Shown here piece by piece: positions 35,193 through 43,421 of a stretch of 64,000 bases of DNA. The stretch comes from Azophilus sp965116165. Lineage in GTDB: Bacteria; Pseudomonadota; Gammaproteobacteria; Pseudomonadales; Azotimanducaceae. The notes under the pieces are model-generated. The model ran no database searches, was not told where the DNA came from, and saw only the letters and a list, made by a program, of their open reading frames with translations. Location of the stretch: NCBI GenBank assembly GCA_965116165.1, contig OZ220484.1, positions 3,534,001 through 3,598,000 on the forward strand, in the 5' to 3' direction. Made by a program: the position numbers and the translations under genes. Within the stretch, counting starts at the first letter, position 1. Each line of letters opens with the position of its first letter.

Positions 35193-36492
35193 CAGCCTGT
35201 TGAAAAAAGGCCGTCTGGGCGATAATGGCACATCGTTTTACGGAGTGGACCCATGAGAGGCGAGACGACCCCCCAGCCGGAACTGTTCAGCTATGTGGAC
35301 CTGGAGTCGCGGATCCCGCAGAGCCATCCCATCAGGAAGATCCGGCGGATTGTCGACGAGGCCCTGGCCGAGCTCGAGCCGGCCTTCGAGTCGATGTATT
35401 CGACGCGCGGCCGCCCGTCCATTCCCCCCGAGCAGCTCCTCCGCGCCCTGCTTCTTCAAATCCTGTTCACGGTCCGCTCGGAGCGGCAGTTGATGGAGCG
35501 CATCGACCACGACCTGCTGTTCCGCTGGTTCGTGGGCCTGGGGATGGACGGGAAGGTGTGGGACCACTCGGTGTCCGGCAAGAACCGGGACCGGCTTCTG
35601 GGCCACCGGATCGACGAGAAGCTGTTCGACGCGGTCCGGGAGCGGGGCCACGCGGAGCACCTGCTCTCGCGCGACCACTTCTCGGTCGACGGGACGCTGC
35701 TGGAGGCGTGCGCGTCGATGAAGTCCTATCGGCCAAAAGACGGGGGCGGCGATGGCGACGATGGCGACGGGGAGGACTTCCGCGGCCGGAGCCGCGGCAA
35801 CGCGACGCACCGGTCGACGACGGACCCGGATTCGCGGCTGTTCCGCAAGGGGTCCGGCAAGGAGGCGAGGCTGGTGCACATGGGGCATATATTGACTGAG
35901 AACCGCAACGGCCTGATCGTGGAGACGGCGGTGACGGAGGCGGGGACGAGCCGGGAGTGGGAGGCGGGCCTGGAGATGCTGGGCCGGGGGCCGCGTCGGC
36001 GGGGCCGGACGGTCGGCGCGGACCGGGGGTACGATGTTGGCCGGTTCGTGGACGGCTGCCGGGCGCTGGGCGTCACCCCCCACGTGGCGGCCCGGGCCCG
36101 TCACAGCCGCCTGGACGGGCGCACGACCCGCCACGCGGGCTACGCGGTCAGCCAGCGCCGGCGCAAACGGGTTGAGGAGCCGTTCGGCTGGATGAAGACA
36201 TACGGATTGCTGGGGAAGCTGCGGCACCGGGGCCGGGAGCGGGTCGACTGGCTGTTTCGATTCACCGCGGCCGCCTACAACATCGCGCGCTTGCGGGCGC
36301 TGGCGGCGTGAGCGGCGCGATGGAGGGGTCCGCGGGCCCGGTTGCGGGCCGCATGGGCGGGCGGCCATCGATTTGGGCGGTTCCGGCGGGTGGCCGACCC
36401 GGGATTCGCCGGGAAGGTCGCCCCGCCGCGTCGCCGTGGCGCGCCTGCGACCGCCCCGATCCGCCCCAATCCAGCAAAATTTCAACAGGCTG
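35193..36492 (+). mobile_element. IS5-family element, copy 2 (1300 bp, intact)
   Basis: Inverted repeats CAGCCTGTTGAAA at both ends and CTAG on both sides (35189-35192, 36493-36496). Same target sequence as copy 1 but inserted in the opposite orientation. Confidence 0.92.
35253..36311 (+). CDS. IS5-family transposase, intact
   Basis: 352 codons from ATG 35253. N-terminal DUF772-type domain (PQPELFSYVDLESRIPQ; RGRPSIPPEQLLRALLLQIL; ERIDHDLLFRWFVGLG), first Asp in HFSVDGTLLEACASMKS, a Gly/Asp-rich loop near 155-175, second Asp in VGADRGYDVGRFV and the Glu in KRVEEPFGWMKTYGLL, the typical DDE order of the IS5 superfamily. Catalyses transposition. High GC and intact, unlike copy 1. Confidence 0.92.
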   Translation: MRGETTPQPELFSYVDLESRIPQSHPIRKIRRIVDEALAELEPAFESMYSTRGRPSIPPEQLLRALLLQILFTVRSERQLMERIDHDLLFRWFVGLGMDGKVWDHSVSGKNRDRLLGHRIDEKLFDAVRERGHAEHLLSRDHFSVDGTLLEACASMKSYRPKDGGGDGDDGDGEDFRGRSRGNATHRSTTDPDSRLFRKGSGKEARLVHMGHILTENRNGLIVETAVTEAGTSREWEAGLEMLGRGPRRRGRTVGADRGYDVGRFVDGCRALGVTPHVAARARHSRLDGRTTRHAGYAVSQRRRKRVEEPFGWMKTYGLLGKLRHRGRERVDWLFRFTAAAYNIARLRALAA

Positions 36493-36721
36493 CTAGGTCG
36501 GGCCTAGCCTGTGCTCTGGTCTTCTGTTTGCCTGGACTTCTCTGGATCGCTGTTGCTTCGGCTCTCGGCTAATTGCACATTGACGAGCTGATCCAGAGAC
36601 GGTTTTATCTTTGGATCAGTCGCTTATAGCCGCTTATATTTTCACACACACAAAAATAAGGGAATTATGTAGTAAAATCCGCAGGCGGAATTGATCGGCA
36701 ATCCGTCTAAGTTTCCAGCGC

Positions 36722-37336
36722 TCATCCCGCTATGCCTTGGTTGGATTGCGGTTCTCGTCCTTGGGCGGCGGATTCATCATAATTGGGATCAAGAGGCACA
36801 CGAACCGCATCCGTCCGAATTGGCGTACCATAGAACAGTATCGTATCTGATACACGGCCAAATGTTTTGGAGTCGTTGTGCGATGAATTCCGCTTCCAAA
36901 TGATTTCATTGCAAAACTTATTCCTTCCCCAGATCGCATCCATAACCAATTTCAGATAGTGGCTCATCGTTGGATCACAGTGCAGATAGATACTTCCCGT
37001 CGGCTTCAGGATGCGGTGCATTTCGAGAATGCGCGTGGTCATGTAGGCCAGATAGGACTTATCGCTTTTCGTCATTGCCGCCAGTAAGACGCGGTACAGG
37101 GTGGGATGCTTGGCCTCAACAAGATTGATCCATTCAACATCAATATCGGTGAGCGTCCAGGTATCCTTGAAGTGGGCGCCTGCGGCCTTACTGCCTATTG
37201 GGGCCGCGTAGTTCGCCTTGGAATTGAATGGCGGATCCAAATAGATCAAATCCACCGATTCGGAGTTCATACCCCGCATGACTTCTAAGCAATCTCCCGT
37301 CCATATAGCCTGATTCGCCCAATTCGATTCAGACAT
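36722..37336 (-). pseudogene. Type III Mod-like DNA methyltransferase, C-terminally truncated
   Basis: 204 codons from ATG 37336. Motif I/IV region: WTGDCLEVMRGMNSESVDLIYLDPPFNSKANY with catalytic DPPF near residues 33-36, then FKDTWTLTDIDVEW, YMTTRILEMHRILKPTGSIYLHCDP near 105-123 and RNKFCNEIIWKRNSSHNDSKTFGRVSDTILFYG. This is a beta-class N6-adenine methyltransferase; relatives are 400 residues or more and continue with a target-recognition domain and an FxGxG motif, both missing. The frame changes after LFYGTPIRTD and stops soon, so the gene is broken. No restriction gene nearby. It may be further cargo of the IS1595 remnant at 38.2-38.8 kb. Confidence 0.75.
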
Positions 37337-37521
37337 CGCGGTTTCGCTCCGTACCGATATCTAGAAACCGTGGGGAGGCTGGTTGTAGTAGTGCCTCGGT
37401 CATTTTATTTTCTCGTGCGCCGCCCTTTCTTGGGTCTTTTGCGACTAGAGCGACGGAATTTAACTGAGTTGTACTCCTCCACAAAATCCAATCGGCGATT
37501 GGAGGGTTGGTTGTAAGTCAT

Positions 37522-37941
37522 TCAGGTCATATCTGCTCTATTAGTTACGGCGAAATCTCCTTGATTTATGATGTCCATGCCGATTAGCACATCCATTTCG
37601 CTCATCTTCCCCTCGGCAACAAGTATGTTTGGCACCTTAACGTGATTTGGAAGAAGCATGCTGACAGCATATATATTGGTCTTAACGCTTCCCGCCACCG
37701 TATGGGATTTGACTTGGTCAATCGGTTGAAGACCGAGGATAGATACAACCTTTTGCGTGATTACCGAAGCGGTTGCTCCAGTGTCCCAAATGGCCTTGAA
37801 CGCACTCGGTTTGGGTTGCTGATTTCCAACAGGGGCCAATTTCGGATCAAAAGCCTCGGAGATAAAGATATCGGTGAATAATGCATTAATCTTTCGGTCA
37901 TACTTGATTGTGAACGCATAGGCGTTCGGTGGTTTCCGCAT
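37522..37941 (-). CDS. Retropepsin-like aspartic protease
   Basis: 139 codons from ATG 37941. The catalytic motif AIWDTGATASVIT is at about residues 50-62 (DTGA, one Asp per chain), with a flap-like segment and the second conserved hydrophobic-hydrophobic-Gly motif DVLIGMDIINQGDF near 118-130. This is the pattern of small bacterial retropepsin-like proteins, which would act as homodimers in the cytosol since no signal peptide or membrane helix is seen. It starts 4 nt downstream of the 80-aa gene, so the two are an operon. Natural substrate unknown. Confidence 0.82.
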   Translation of the reverse strand: MRKPPNAYAFTIKYDRKINALFTDIFISEAFDPKLAPVGNQQPKPSAFKAIWDTGATASVITQKVVSILGLQPIDQVKSHTVAGSVKTNIYAVSMLLPNHVKVPNILVAEGKMSEMDVLIGMDIINQGDFAVTNRADMT

Positions 37942-37945
37942 GACG

Positions 37946-38188
37946 TCACATTACACGACTATGGAAACGTAGCTCAACTTCCTCTTCCTTGGAAATGCAC
38001 CTCTTCAACAGAAAATTCCCCAAACCGAAACGCTTCTTGCCAGCATAATATCCTTCCATTATCTCCTTGTAGAACCCCAGCACTTGGTCGCCACTGATCA
38101 CCACGAATTGTCCGTGGTGTTTTTGAACAAGCTCATCCCGCATGGTCTCAAATTTCTTGAGAGGCGTTTCAAGAGCGGTGTTGCTCAT
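37946..38188 (-). CDS. Small partner protein of the retropepsin (DUF5678-like)
   Basis: 80 codons from ATG 38188. The segment LVQKHHGQFVVISGDQVLGFYKEIMEGYYAGKK resembles the short DUF5678-type proteins (pattern hGxhVhhxGxxVhG) that are often encoded next to retropepsin-like proteases. Its ATG overlaps the TGA stop of the IS1595 transposase remnant by 4 nt (ATGA), and the protease gene follows after 4 nt, giving transposase-partner-protease order. Role unknown; a substrate adaptor or inhibitor is possible. Confidence 0.6.
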   Translation of the reverse strand: MSNTALETPLKKFETMRDELVQKHHGQFVVISGDQVLGFYKEIMEGYYAGKKRFGLGNFLLKRCISKEEEVELRFHSRVM

Positions 38189-38850
38189 TGCACTGCCATC
38201 GGAATTGCCGACTTGCCGTTGTCGGCTATGAGCTTGGCGTAGCTGAGCCGCTTGCCATGAATGCCCTGGGCGAAGGCGCGAGCATACGGTCAACGGTATC
38301 AACCCGGAAATTGCCTTGGTTCAATCTGAACGTCGCCTCGTTGACATATCGGCGAAGGTGCTTCGGCGAAACATGGTGCCAAGTGCCGTGGATCGAGCGC
38401 TTGAGAACCGCCCAGACGCTTTCGATCGAGTGGTGTGCGCCTCGCCTCGAACATATTCTCCCTTGCCGTGCGAAACCGTCTCGTGGGCGAATTGGTTCAG
38501 GATGCTCGGCAGGGCCGCGTATGCCGCCGCGTCGTCGGTGAAAACCTTCGCGCCCCGCTCAATGTCCTCGACGAAGGGAATCAATGTGGCGCTGTCCGTT
38601 CGCTCGACGGGTTTGGCCGTGACCTTCCCTCCGCGCTCCCGGATATCCGCCACTGCGGTTTTTCCCACCGTGCCGCGGCCGGCGTTCAGTTTCCTAGCCT
38701 TGTGCTTGTTGGCCTCGCGTCCACCGATATAGGTTTCATCGACCTCGACAATGTTGCCCAATGTGAACACCCCCCGTTGCAAGCCTCGCGCACACGGTGA
38801 AGCATATGCCATGCGGTGCGGTATTGGCAACCCTGTATTGGCTCGGGAGA
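38185..38850 (-). pseudogene. IS1595-family transposase remnant 2
   Basis: Minus strand, in shifted frames: GNIVEVDETYIGGREANKHKA (catalytic D and E region), GRGTVGKTAVADIRERGGKV, ERTDSATLIPFVED, FTDDAAAYAALPSIL and HETVSHGKGEYVRGEAHT, then after a frameshift WAVLKRSIHGTWHH, then VNEATFRLNQGNFRVDTVDR and ADNGKSAIPMAVQ, ending TGA 38187-38185. N-terminal zinc ribbon missing, at least two frameshifts. The 5' boundary matches remnant 1 (TGCCTGATCC, then AAATTCCGAAA, then GGGTTGCCARTACCGCACCGC). Confidence 0.82.
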
Positions 38851-38873
38851 TTTCGGAATTTAGGGTTGTCGGA

Positions 38874-39044
38874 TCAGGCAGCCTCCTCAAGCTCGACAAG
38901 GTACTCGTTGGGGGTTCGGCAGCCCAGCGCCAGGTGAGGCCGTGCCAGGTGGGGCCGTCGTGGCGGTTCCAGAACTCGATCCGGGCGGATCGGTTGGCGC
39001 GCTCGACATGGCCGTTGAACTGGGCGCGGCGGTGATACTCGCGT
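38874..39044 (-). pseudogene. C-terminal fragment of an rve-type transposase
   Basis: AQFNGHVERANRSARIEFWN in one frame and LARPHLALGCRTPNEYLVEL with stop 38874-38876 in another; both are end motifs of IS481/IS3-type integrase cores. Joined on its 5' side to IS5-group debris. Confidence 0.65.
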
Positions 39045-39539
39045 CCACGATCGTGCCCCGATTCACCCTTAGCCCGTTCTCGCTCAGATACCCGTTGACC
39101 AGCTCGAACAGGCGATCGCCCAGGTTGTGCCTCTCCATCAGGTGCCGGAACTTGCGGATCGTCGTCTCGTCCGGGGTCGGCTTCCGGCCCAGGTCGATGC
39201 CCACGAACCGGCGCATTGCCCGCGAGTCGTAAAGCGCCTCACTCCGCGGCCGGGTCCGACAGGTTGAACCAGTGCTGGAGAAAGTGGATGCGGAGCATCC
39301 GCTCAATGCCGATCGGGCGGCGGCCGGCACCCTTCGGGTCTGGATGGAAGGGCTCGATGGCCTCGCTCAACTCGCGCCAGGGGATGATGGATTGCATGTC
39401 GTCCAGAAATTGCTCCTTGCGGGTCATTTTCCTGAACTTCTCGAAGTCGGCATCGGACAGGGTCGTTTGGCGCAAGGGGAAAAACCGTTGAGACGTCAAT
39501 TTCCATCATAATGGGAGAGGCGAATCAACCGGAGTTTCC
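39045..39539 (-). pseudogene. IS5-group transposase N-terminal remnant
   Basis: From ATG 39499 region: LSDADFEKFRKMTRKEQFLDDM, IPWRELSEAIEPFHPDP, GAGRRPIGIERMLRIHFLQHW and FNLSDPAAE; then after a frameshift near 39240 EALYDSRAMRRFVGIDLGRKP, ETTIRKFRHLMERHNLGD, RLFELVNGYLSENGLRVN and RGTIVDASI (first catalytic Asp). The rest is lost. Its 5' terminal sequence at 39539 reads GGAAACTCCGGTTGATT on the minus strand next to CTAG (39540-39543), similar to the MITE ends. Confidence 0.8.
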
Positions 39540-39543
39540 CTAG

Positions 39544-40028
39544 GAATTTCTGGCTTTAAGTCAAGTTTCCATTGAAAGGTGCGGAAGTGTGGGTTGGAAG
39601 TCGGAATGAGTACGCCGATGCTCGCTGACAGCTTATTTGGGTGTTGTCTCGGCGTCCGGTAAGGCGTTTGATAATTAGCCGACGGTTCGATTAAATCGCT
39701 CTACAATTAGGTGGCCTCGATTCGTCGGATAGACCGCTAGCCTCCCACGTGATCCGGCTACCATCGAATCGACTGATGACCTGACGGTCGGCCGGCGGGG
39801 TGAAACTGAAGAGACTTCGGAGTACACTGTATCGCCATTGGGTTGCCTGTCGGATAATGCAAGTGATTGATAAAACTTGCATTATCCGAGGGTTCGAGAC
39901 TCCATACCCTCGGTGAGCTATTTGCGCCATCGTGGTCCGGGCATCCCGATGCCTATAGGTTTTGGCGCAGTTGATCGAATGCGCGCGCGGTCGCGGCTTC
40001 ATGAAGGCGTTGCGCCTCATTGATAGGA
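39544..40028. other. 485-bp region without a recognised gene; hairpins
   Basis: No convincing gene. Contains the perfect 14-bp hairpin at 39851-39888 and, directly after it, a weaker one (GAGGGTTCGAGACTCC, then ATACCCTC). This is the right end of the island; MITE copy 5 follows. Confidence 0.5.
39851..39888. repeat. Perfect 14-bp inverted repeat
   Basis: CGGATAATGCAAGT, 10-nt spacer, ACTTGCATTATCCG. Not followed by a T-run in either direction, so not a standard terminator. Could be a protein-binding site or a recombination/IS end. Confidence 0.7.
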
Positions 40029-40032
40029 TTAA

Positions 40033-40132
40033 GGAAGGTCTGAACAATTCGATAGAGCAGCATTCATATAATCATAAGATATTGATCTTATTAATAAATA
40101 ATGTCCCGACTGCGGAATTAATAAGATGTTCC
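40033..40132 (+). mobile_element. MITE copy 5, flanked by TTAA/TTGG
   Basis: 100-bp copy, more divergent than others (AT-rich middle, ends AATAAGATGTTCC). Flanks TTAA (40029-40032) and TTGG (40133-40136) no longer match. Lies 187 bp upstream of sdhC, where the sdh promoter is expected. Confidence 0.8.
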
Positions 40133-40319
40133 TTGGAATTTTGATTTTGTTAACTTTTTAGGACATGTGTAGCCTAATGCGGCTTAGTAGCCACTCAGAA
40201 TCAACCGCATTGTGTGCCTTGCCCGAAAGTAAGATGGGGACACCCCGGAAAGCCCAGGCAAAGGCGGGCGGGGCCATTGATTTGTTCACGAATCGCGTCG
40301 GTGATCGGGGGGGCTGGTT

Positions 40320-40700
40320 GTGAGACCCACGCGTCCGGTCGACCTGTCGCTGTCGCCGGCCAGGTTCCGCTGGCCGGTCACCGCCATGGCCTCCATCGTC
40401 CACCGCCTGAGCGGCCTGGGCCTGTTTGTGGGTTTTGCCTGGCTTCTGTATCTGCTCGGCTTGGCGCTTTCCTCGCCCGTCGGCTTTGATCGGGCGGCGG
40501 CCCTGCTCGCCGGCATCGGCGCGAAAGTCGCTTTGCTCGCCGTATTGGCCCTGCTCGCCTACCACCTGCTGGCCGGCATTCGGCATCTGCTGCTCGACCT
40601 GCATATTGGCGATACCCTTGGGGTGGCGCGCCGGGCTTCCTGGTCGATATTCGCGTTGACCCTGGTTGTGGTTGCGGCCCTTGGAGCCTGGCTATGGTGA
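40320..40700 (+). CDS. sdhC: Succinate dehydrogenase cytochrome b556 subunit
   Basis: 126 codons from GTG 40320. Three membrane helices. SIVHRLSGLGLFVGFAWLL holds the conserved Ser and Arg at the quinone site, and YHLLAGIRHLLLDLH the heme b ligand His near residue 84. With SdhD it anchors the SdhAB catalytic dimer and passes electrons to ubiquinone. First gene of sdhCDAB; overlaps sdhD by 7 nt. Confidence 0.93.
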   Translation: MRPTRPVDLSLSPARFRWPVTAMASIVHRLSGLGLFVGFAWLLYLLGLALSSPVGFDRAAALLAGIGAKVALLAVLALLAYHLLAGIRHLLLDLHIGDTLGVARRASWSIFALTLVVVAALGAWLW

Positions 40701-41062
40701 CGAGCGTCCTGTCCCTGTCGCGCAGCGGGCTCGCCGATTTCGTGTTGCAGCGCGTAAGCGCCGTGGTGCTGGCCTTGTATGCGGGTTGCGTTGTCGGTTG
40801 GTTTATCGTCAACGACGGCGTTACCCATGCGCAGCTCGTCGATTATTTTGGCTCAATGAGCATGCGGCTCTTCAGCACCCTGGCGCTCCTGGCGACTGTG
40901 GCGCACGGCTGGGTCGGCATGTGGACCATCGGCACGGACTATGTTCGGCCACATTATTTTGGCCGATACGCAACGCCATTCCGCTTCCTCTATCAATGCG
41001 GTATGGCGCTCGCGCTCTTCGTCTATTTGTTTTGGGGATTGGCCATTGTTTGGGCGCTCTAG
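40694..41062 (+). CDS. sdhD: Succinate dehydrogenase membrane anchor subunit
   Basis: 122 codons from ATG 40694. Motifs: GLADFVLQRVSAVVLALYAG (helix 1, conserved Arg), LALLATVAHGWVGMWTIGTDYV (helix 2, heme-ligand His and Asp-Tyr near the quinone site), and a third helix FLYQCGMALALFVYLFWGL. The 7-nt overlap with sdhC suggests translational coupling. Confidence 0.92.
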   Translation: MVTSVLSLSRSGLADFVLQRVSAVVLALYAGCVVGWFIVNDGVTHAQLVDYFGSMSMRLFSTLALLATVAHGWVGMWTIGTDYVRPHYFGRYATPFRFLYQCGMALALFVYLFWGLAIVWAL

Positions 41063-41158
41063 TGTCGCAGCGCGGGCAAACCCGGAACCCGGCCATGCAC
41101 GGTTTCATGTCATCGGAGTTGGTTCCAGGCCGGGCGCCGCTCCATTGAGGGATTGTTG

Positions 41159-42931
41159 ATGGCACCGCCGCGCAAGATGGAATTCGATGGCGTCATTGTC
41201 GGCGGCGGCGGGGCCGGTATGCGCGCGTCGCTGCAACTGGCGCGATCCGGATTGAAGACGGCGGTGCTCTCCAAGGTGTTCCCCACCCGCTCGCACACCG
41301 TTTCCGCCCAGGGCGGCATCACCTGCGCCATCGCCAGTGAAGACCCGAACGACGATTGGCGCTGGCATATGTACGACACCGTCAAGGGTTCCGACTATAT
41401 CGGCGATCAGGACGCCATCGAATACATGTGCAGCGAAGGCCCGCAGGCAGTGTTCGAACTCGAGCACATGGGCTTGCCGTTTTCCCGCACGGAATCCGGC
41501 CGTATTTACCAGCGGCCCTTCGGTGGCCAATCGAAGGACTACGGTCGAGGCGGCCAGGCGGCCCGCACCTGCGCCGCCGCGGACCGCACCGGCCACGCAT
41601 TGCTGCACACCCTGTTCCAAGCCAACCTCAAGGCCGGCGCCACTTTCCTGAACGAGTGGTTTGCCGTTGATCTCGTCACCAATCAGGACGGCGCCGTGGT
41701 GGGGGTGACCGCCATTGAGATTGAGACGGGCGAGGTGGTCCACATTTCCGCCAAAGCCACCGTATTCGCCACCGGCGGTGCCGGCCGCATCTACGCCAGC
41801 ACCACCAATGCGCTTATGAATACCGGCGACGGCGTCGGCATGGCGCTGCGCGCGGGCCTGCCGGTGCAGGATATTGAAATGTGGCAGTTTCACCCGACCG
41901 GCATCGCTGGTGCCGGGGTGTTGGTTACCGAAGGCTGCCGGGGCGAGGGCGGCTATTTGATCAACGGGGACGGCGAGCGCTTCATGGAGCGCTATGCGCC
42001 GACCGCCAAGGATTTGGCGGGTCGGGACGTGGTTTCCCGGTCCATGGTTATCGAGATTCTTGAAGGCCGGGGCTGCGGACCGGAGGCGGACCACGTGCTG
42101 CTCAAGCTCGACCACCTCGGCGCGGAGGTACTGAATACCCGCCTGCCGGGTATTCTTGAATTATCCCGCACCTTTGCCCATGTCGATCCGGTCCGGGCGC
42201 CGATTCCCGTGGTTCCCACCTGTCACTACATGATGGGCGGCATTCCCACGGGGGTATACGGTCAGGCGCTGTCCCAGGATGTCGATGGCAACGACCGGCG
42301 GGTCGATGGCCTCTATGCCGCCGGCGAAGTGGCTTGCGTGTCGGTACACGGCGCCAACCGGCTCGGCGGCAATTCGCTGCTCGATCTCATCGTATTTGGG
42401 CGGGCCGCCGGCCTGCAAATCGAGGAAGTACTGCGCCAGGGCGTTGCCTATCGGGAGGCGAGCGATTCGGACCTCGAGGCCTCGTTGGCCCGGCTGCACC
42501 GCTGGAATACATCCGCCGGGGGCGAGTCGGTGGACAGCCTCAGGAAAGAGCTCCAAGCCATCATGCAGAACAGCTTTGGCGTCTTTCGCACCGAAGCCCG
42601 CATGCGCACCGGCATCGAGCGGCTGGCGGAACTGCGCCAGCGCATCGGCGAGGCCGGATTGGACGATAAAAGCCGTGTGTTCAACACCGCGAGGCTTGAG
42701 GCGCTTGAACTCGACAATCTTCTCGAGGTGGCCGAGGCAACGGCCATCGTCGCCGAGGCCCGGCGGGAAAGCCGGGGTGCCCACGCCCGGGACGACTATC
42801 AGGAACGCGACGACGAGAACTGGCTGTGCCATTCCCTGTACTTCCCGGCGGAATTGCGGGTCGGCAAGCGCACGGTCAACTTCGCGCCCAAGACCGTTCC
42901 GGTATTCGAGCCCCAAGAGCGGAGGTACTGA
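41159..42931 (+). CDS. sdhA: Succinate dehydrogenase flavoprotein subunit
   Basis: 590 codons from ATG 41159 with GAGGGA 8 nt upstream (two in-frame TTG codons precede it). FAD loop GVIVGGGGAGMRASLQL; RSHTVSAQGGI with the His that binds FAD covalently; active-site segment FHPTGIAGAGVLVTEGCRGEGG; HYMMGGIPTG; and the substrate-binding GANRLGGNSLLDL. Oxidises succinate to fumarate on the inner face of the membrane. A 490-bp gap with two mobile repeats separates it from sdhB. Confidence 0.96.
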   Translation: MAPPRKMEFDGVIVGGGGAGMRASLQLARSGLKTAVLSKVFPTRSHTVSAQGGITCAIASEDPNDDWRWHMYDTVKGSDYIGDQDAIEYMCSEGPQAVFELEHMGLPFSRTESGRIYQRPFGGQSKDYGRGGQAARTCAAADRTGHALLHTLFQANLKAGATFLNEWFAVDLVTNQDGAVVGVTAIEIETGEVVHISAKATVFATGGAGRIYASTTNALMNTGDGVGMALRAGLPVQDIEMWQFHPTGIAGAGVLVTEGCRGEGGYLINGDGERFMERYAPTAKDLAGRDVVSRSMVIEILEGRGCGPEADHVLLKLDHLGAEVLNTRLPGILELSRTFAHVDPVRAPIPVVPTCHYMMGGIPTGVYGQALSQDVDGNDRRVDGLYAAGEVACVSVHGANRLGGNSLLDLIVFGRAAGLQIEEVLRQGVAYREASDSDLEASLARLHRWNTSAGGESVDSLRKELQAIMQNSFGVFRTEARMRTGIERLAELRQRIGEAGLDDKSRVFNTARLEALELDNLLEVAEATAIVAEARRESRGAHARDDYQERDDENWLCHSLYFPAELRVGKRTVNFAPKTVPVFEPQERRY

Positions 42932-42970
42932 TGGGGCGATACCGGGCTAAAATGCGGTGTTGCATCGGCT

Positions 42971-43044
42971 TGACAGTGCACGCAGCGAACAGTGCGCGAG
43001 TCTTGGCGCGCTGGAATCCGAAAGGTCAAACAGATACACCACCT
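42971..43044 (+). repeat. Dispersed repeat B, copy 3
   Basis: CAGCGAACAGTGCGCGAG and GGAATCCGAAAGGTCAAACA match 2694-2768 and the inverted copy at 13833-13900. Confidence 0.7.
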
Positions 43045-43175
43045 AATGCGCTGTCCGGCAAATTCGCTATAAAATAATCACCGGCCTATAAAAAATAATT
43101 TCATTTAAAATCAATAATATACGATACATTACACAGAGATCGAATAATATGCGCATTGCCGGGACAGGACACTAA

Positions 43176-43274
43176 GGAAGGCCCGAACAATTCGATAGAG
43201 CAGCTTTGAGTTACTCGTAACTCATTGATTTTATTAACTCGGATGTCGCAACTACAGAATTAATCAGAGGTTCC
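43176..43274 (+). mobile_element. MITE copy 6, flanked by CTAA
   Basis: 99-bp full copy with perfect CTAA on both sides (43172-43175, 43275-43278), inserted between sdhA and sdhB. Confidence 0.9.
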
Positions 43275-43421
43275 CTAATAAAATGGGGACTTATATCCAT
43301 AGTGGACATACCACTATTATGTTGAGGCCTTAGCGGCAGGAAAACCCCAGGTGTCGGCTTCATGTCAACGCATCGATATAATTCCCTAAAATAAATGCGA
43401 ACAGATTGCTTCGGAGTGCCC

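Larger units (their letters stand above)
42932..43421. other. 490-bp spacer inside the sdh operon
   Basis: Normally sdhA and sdhB are nearly adjacent. Here the spacer holds repeat B copy 3 (42971-43044), an AT-rich stretch (43075-43150) and MITE copy 6 (43176-43274), then about 150 bp before sdhB. No gene. Confidence 0.8.

Noticed and set aside
39691..40047. 118-codon minus-strand frame at the right island end
   Set aside because: It runs through the hairpins and MITE flank, has no ribosome binding site and no recognisable motif.
28759..40132. Prophage origin of the island
   Set aside because: No capsid, terminase, portal or integrase genes; the content is IS elements and small cargo genes.
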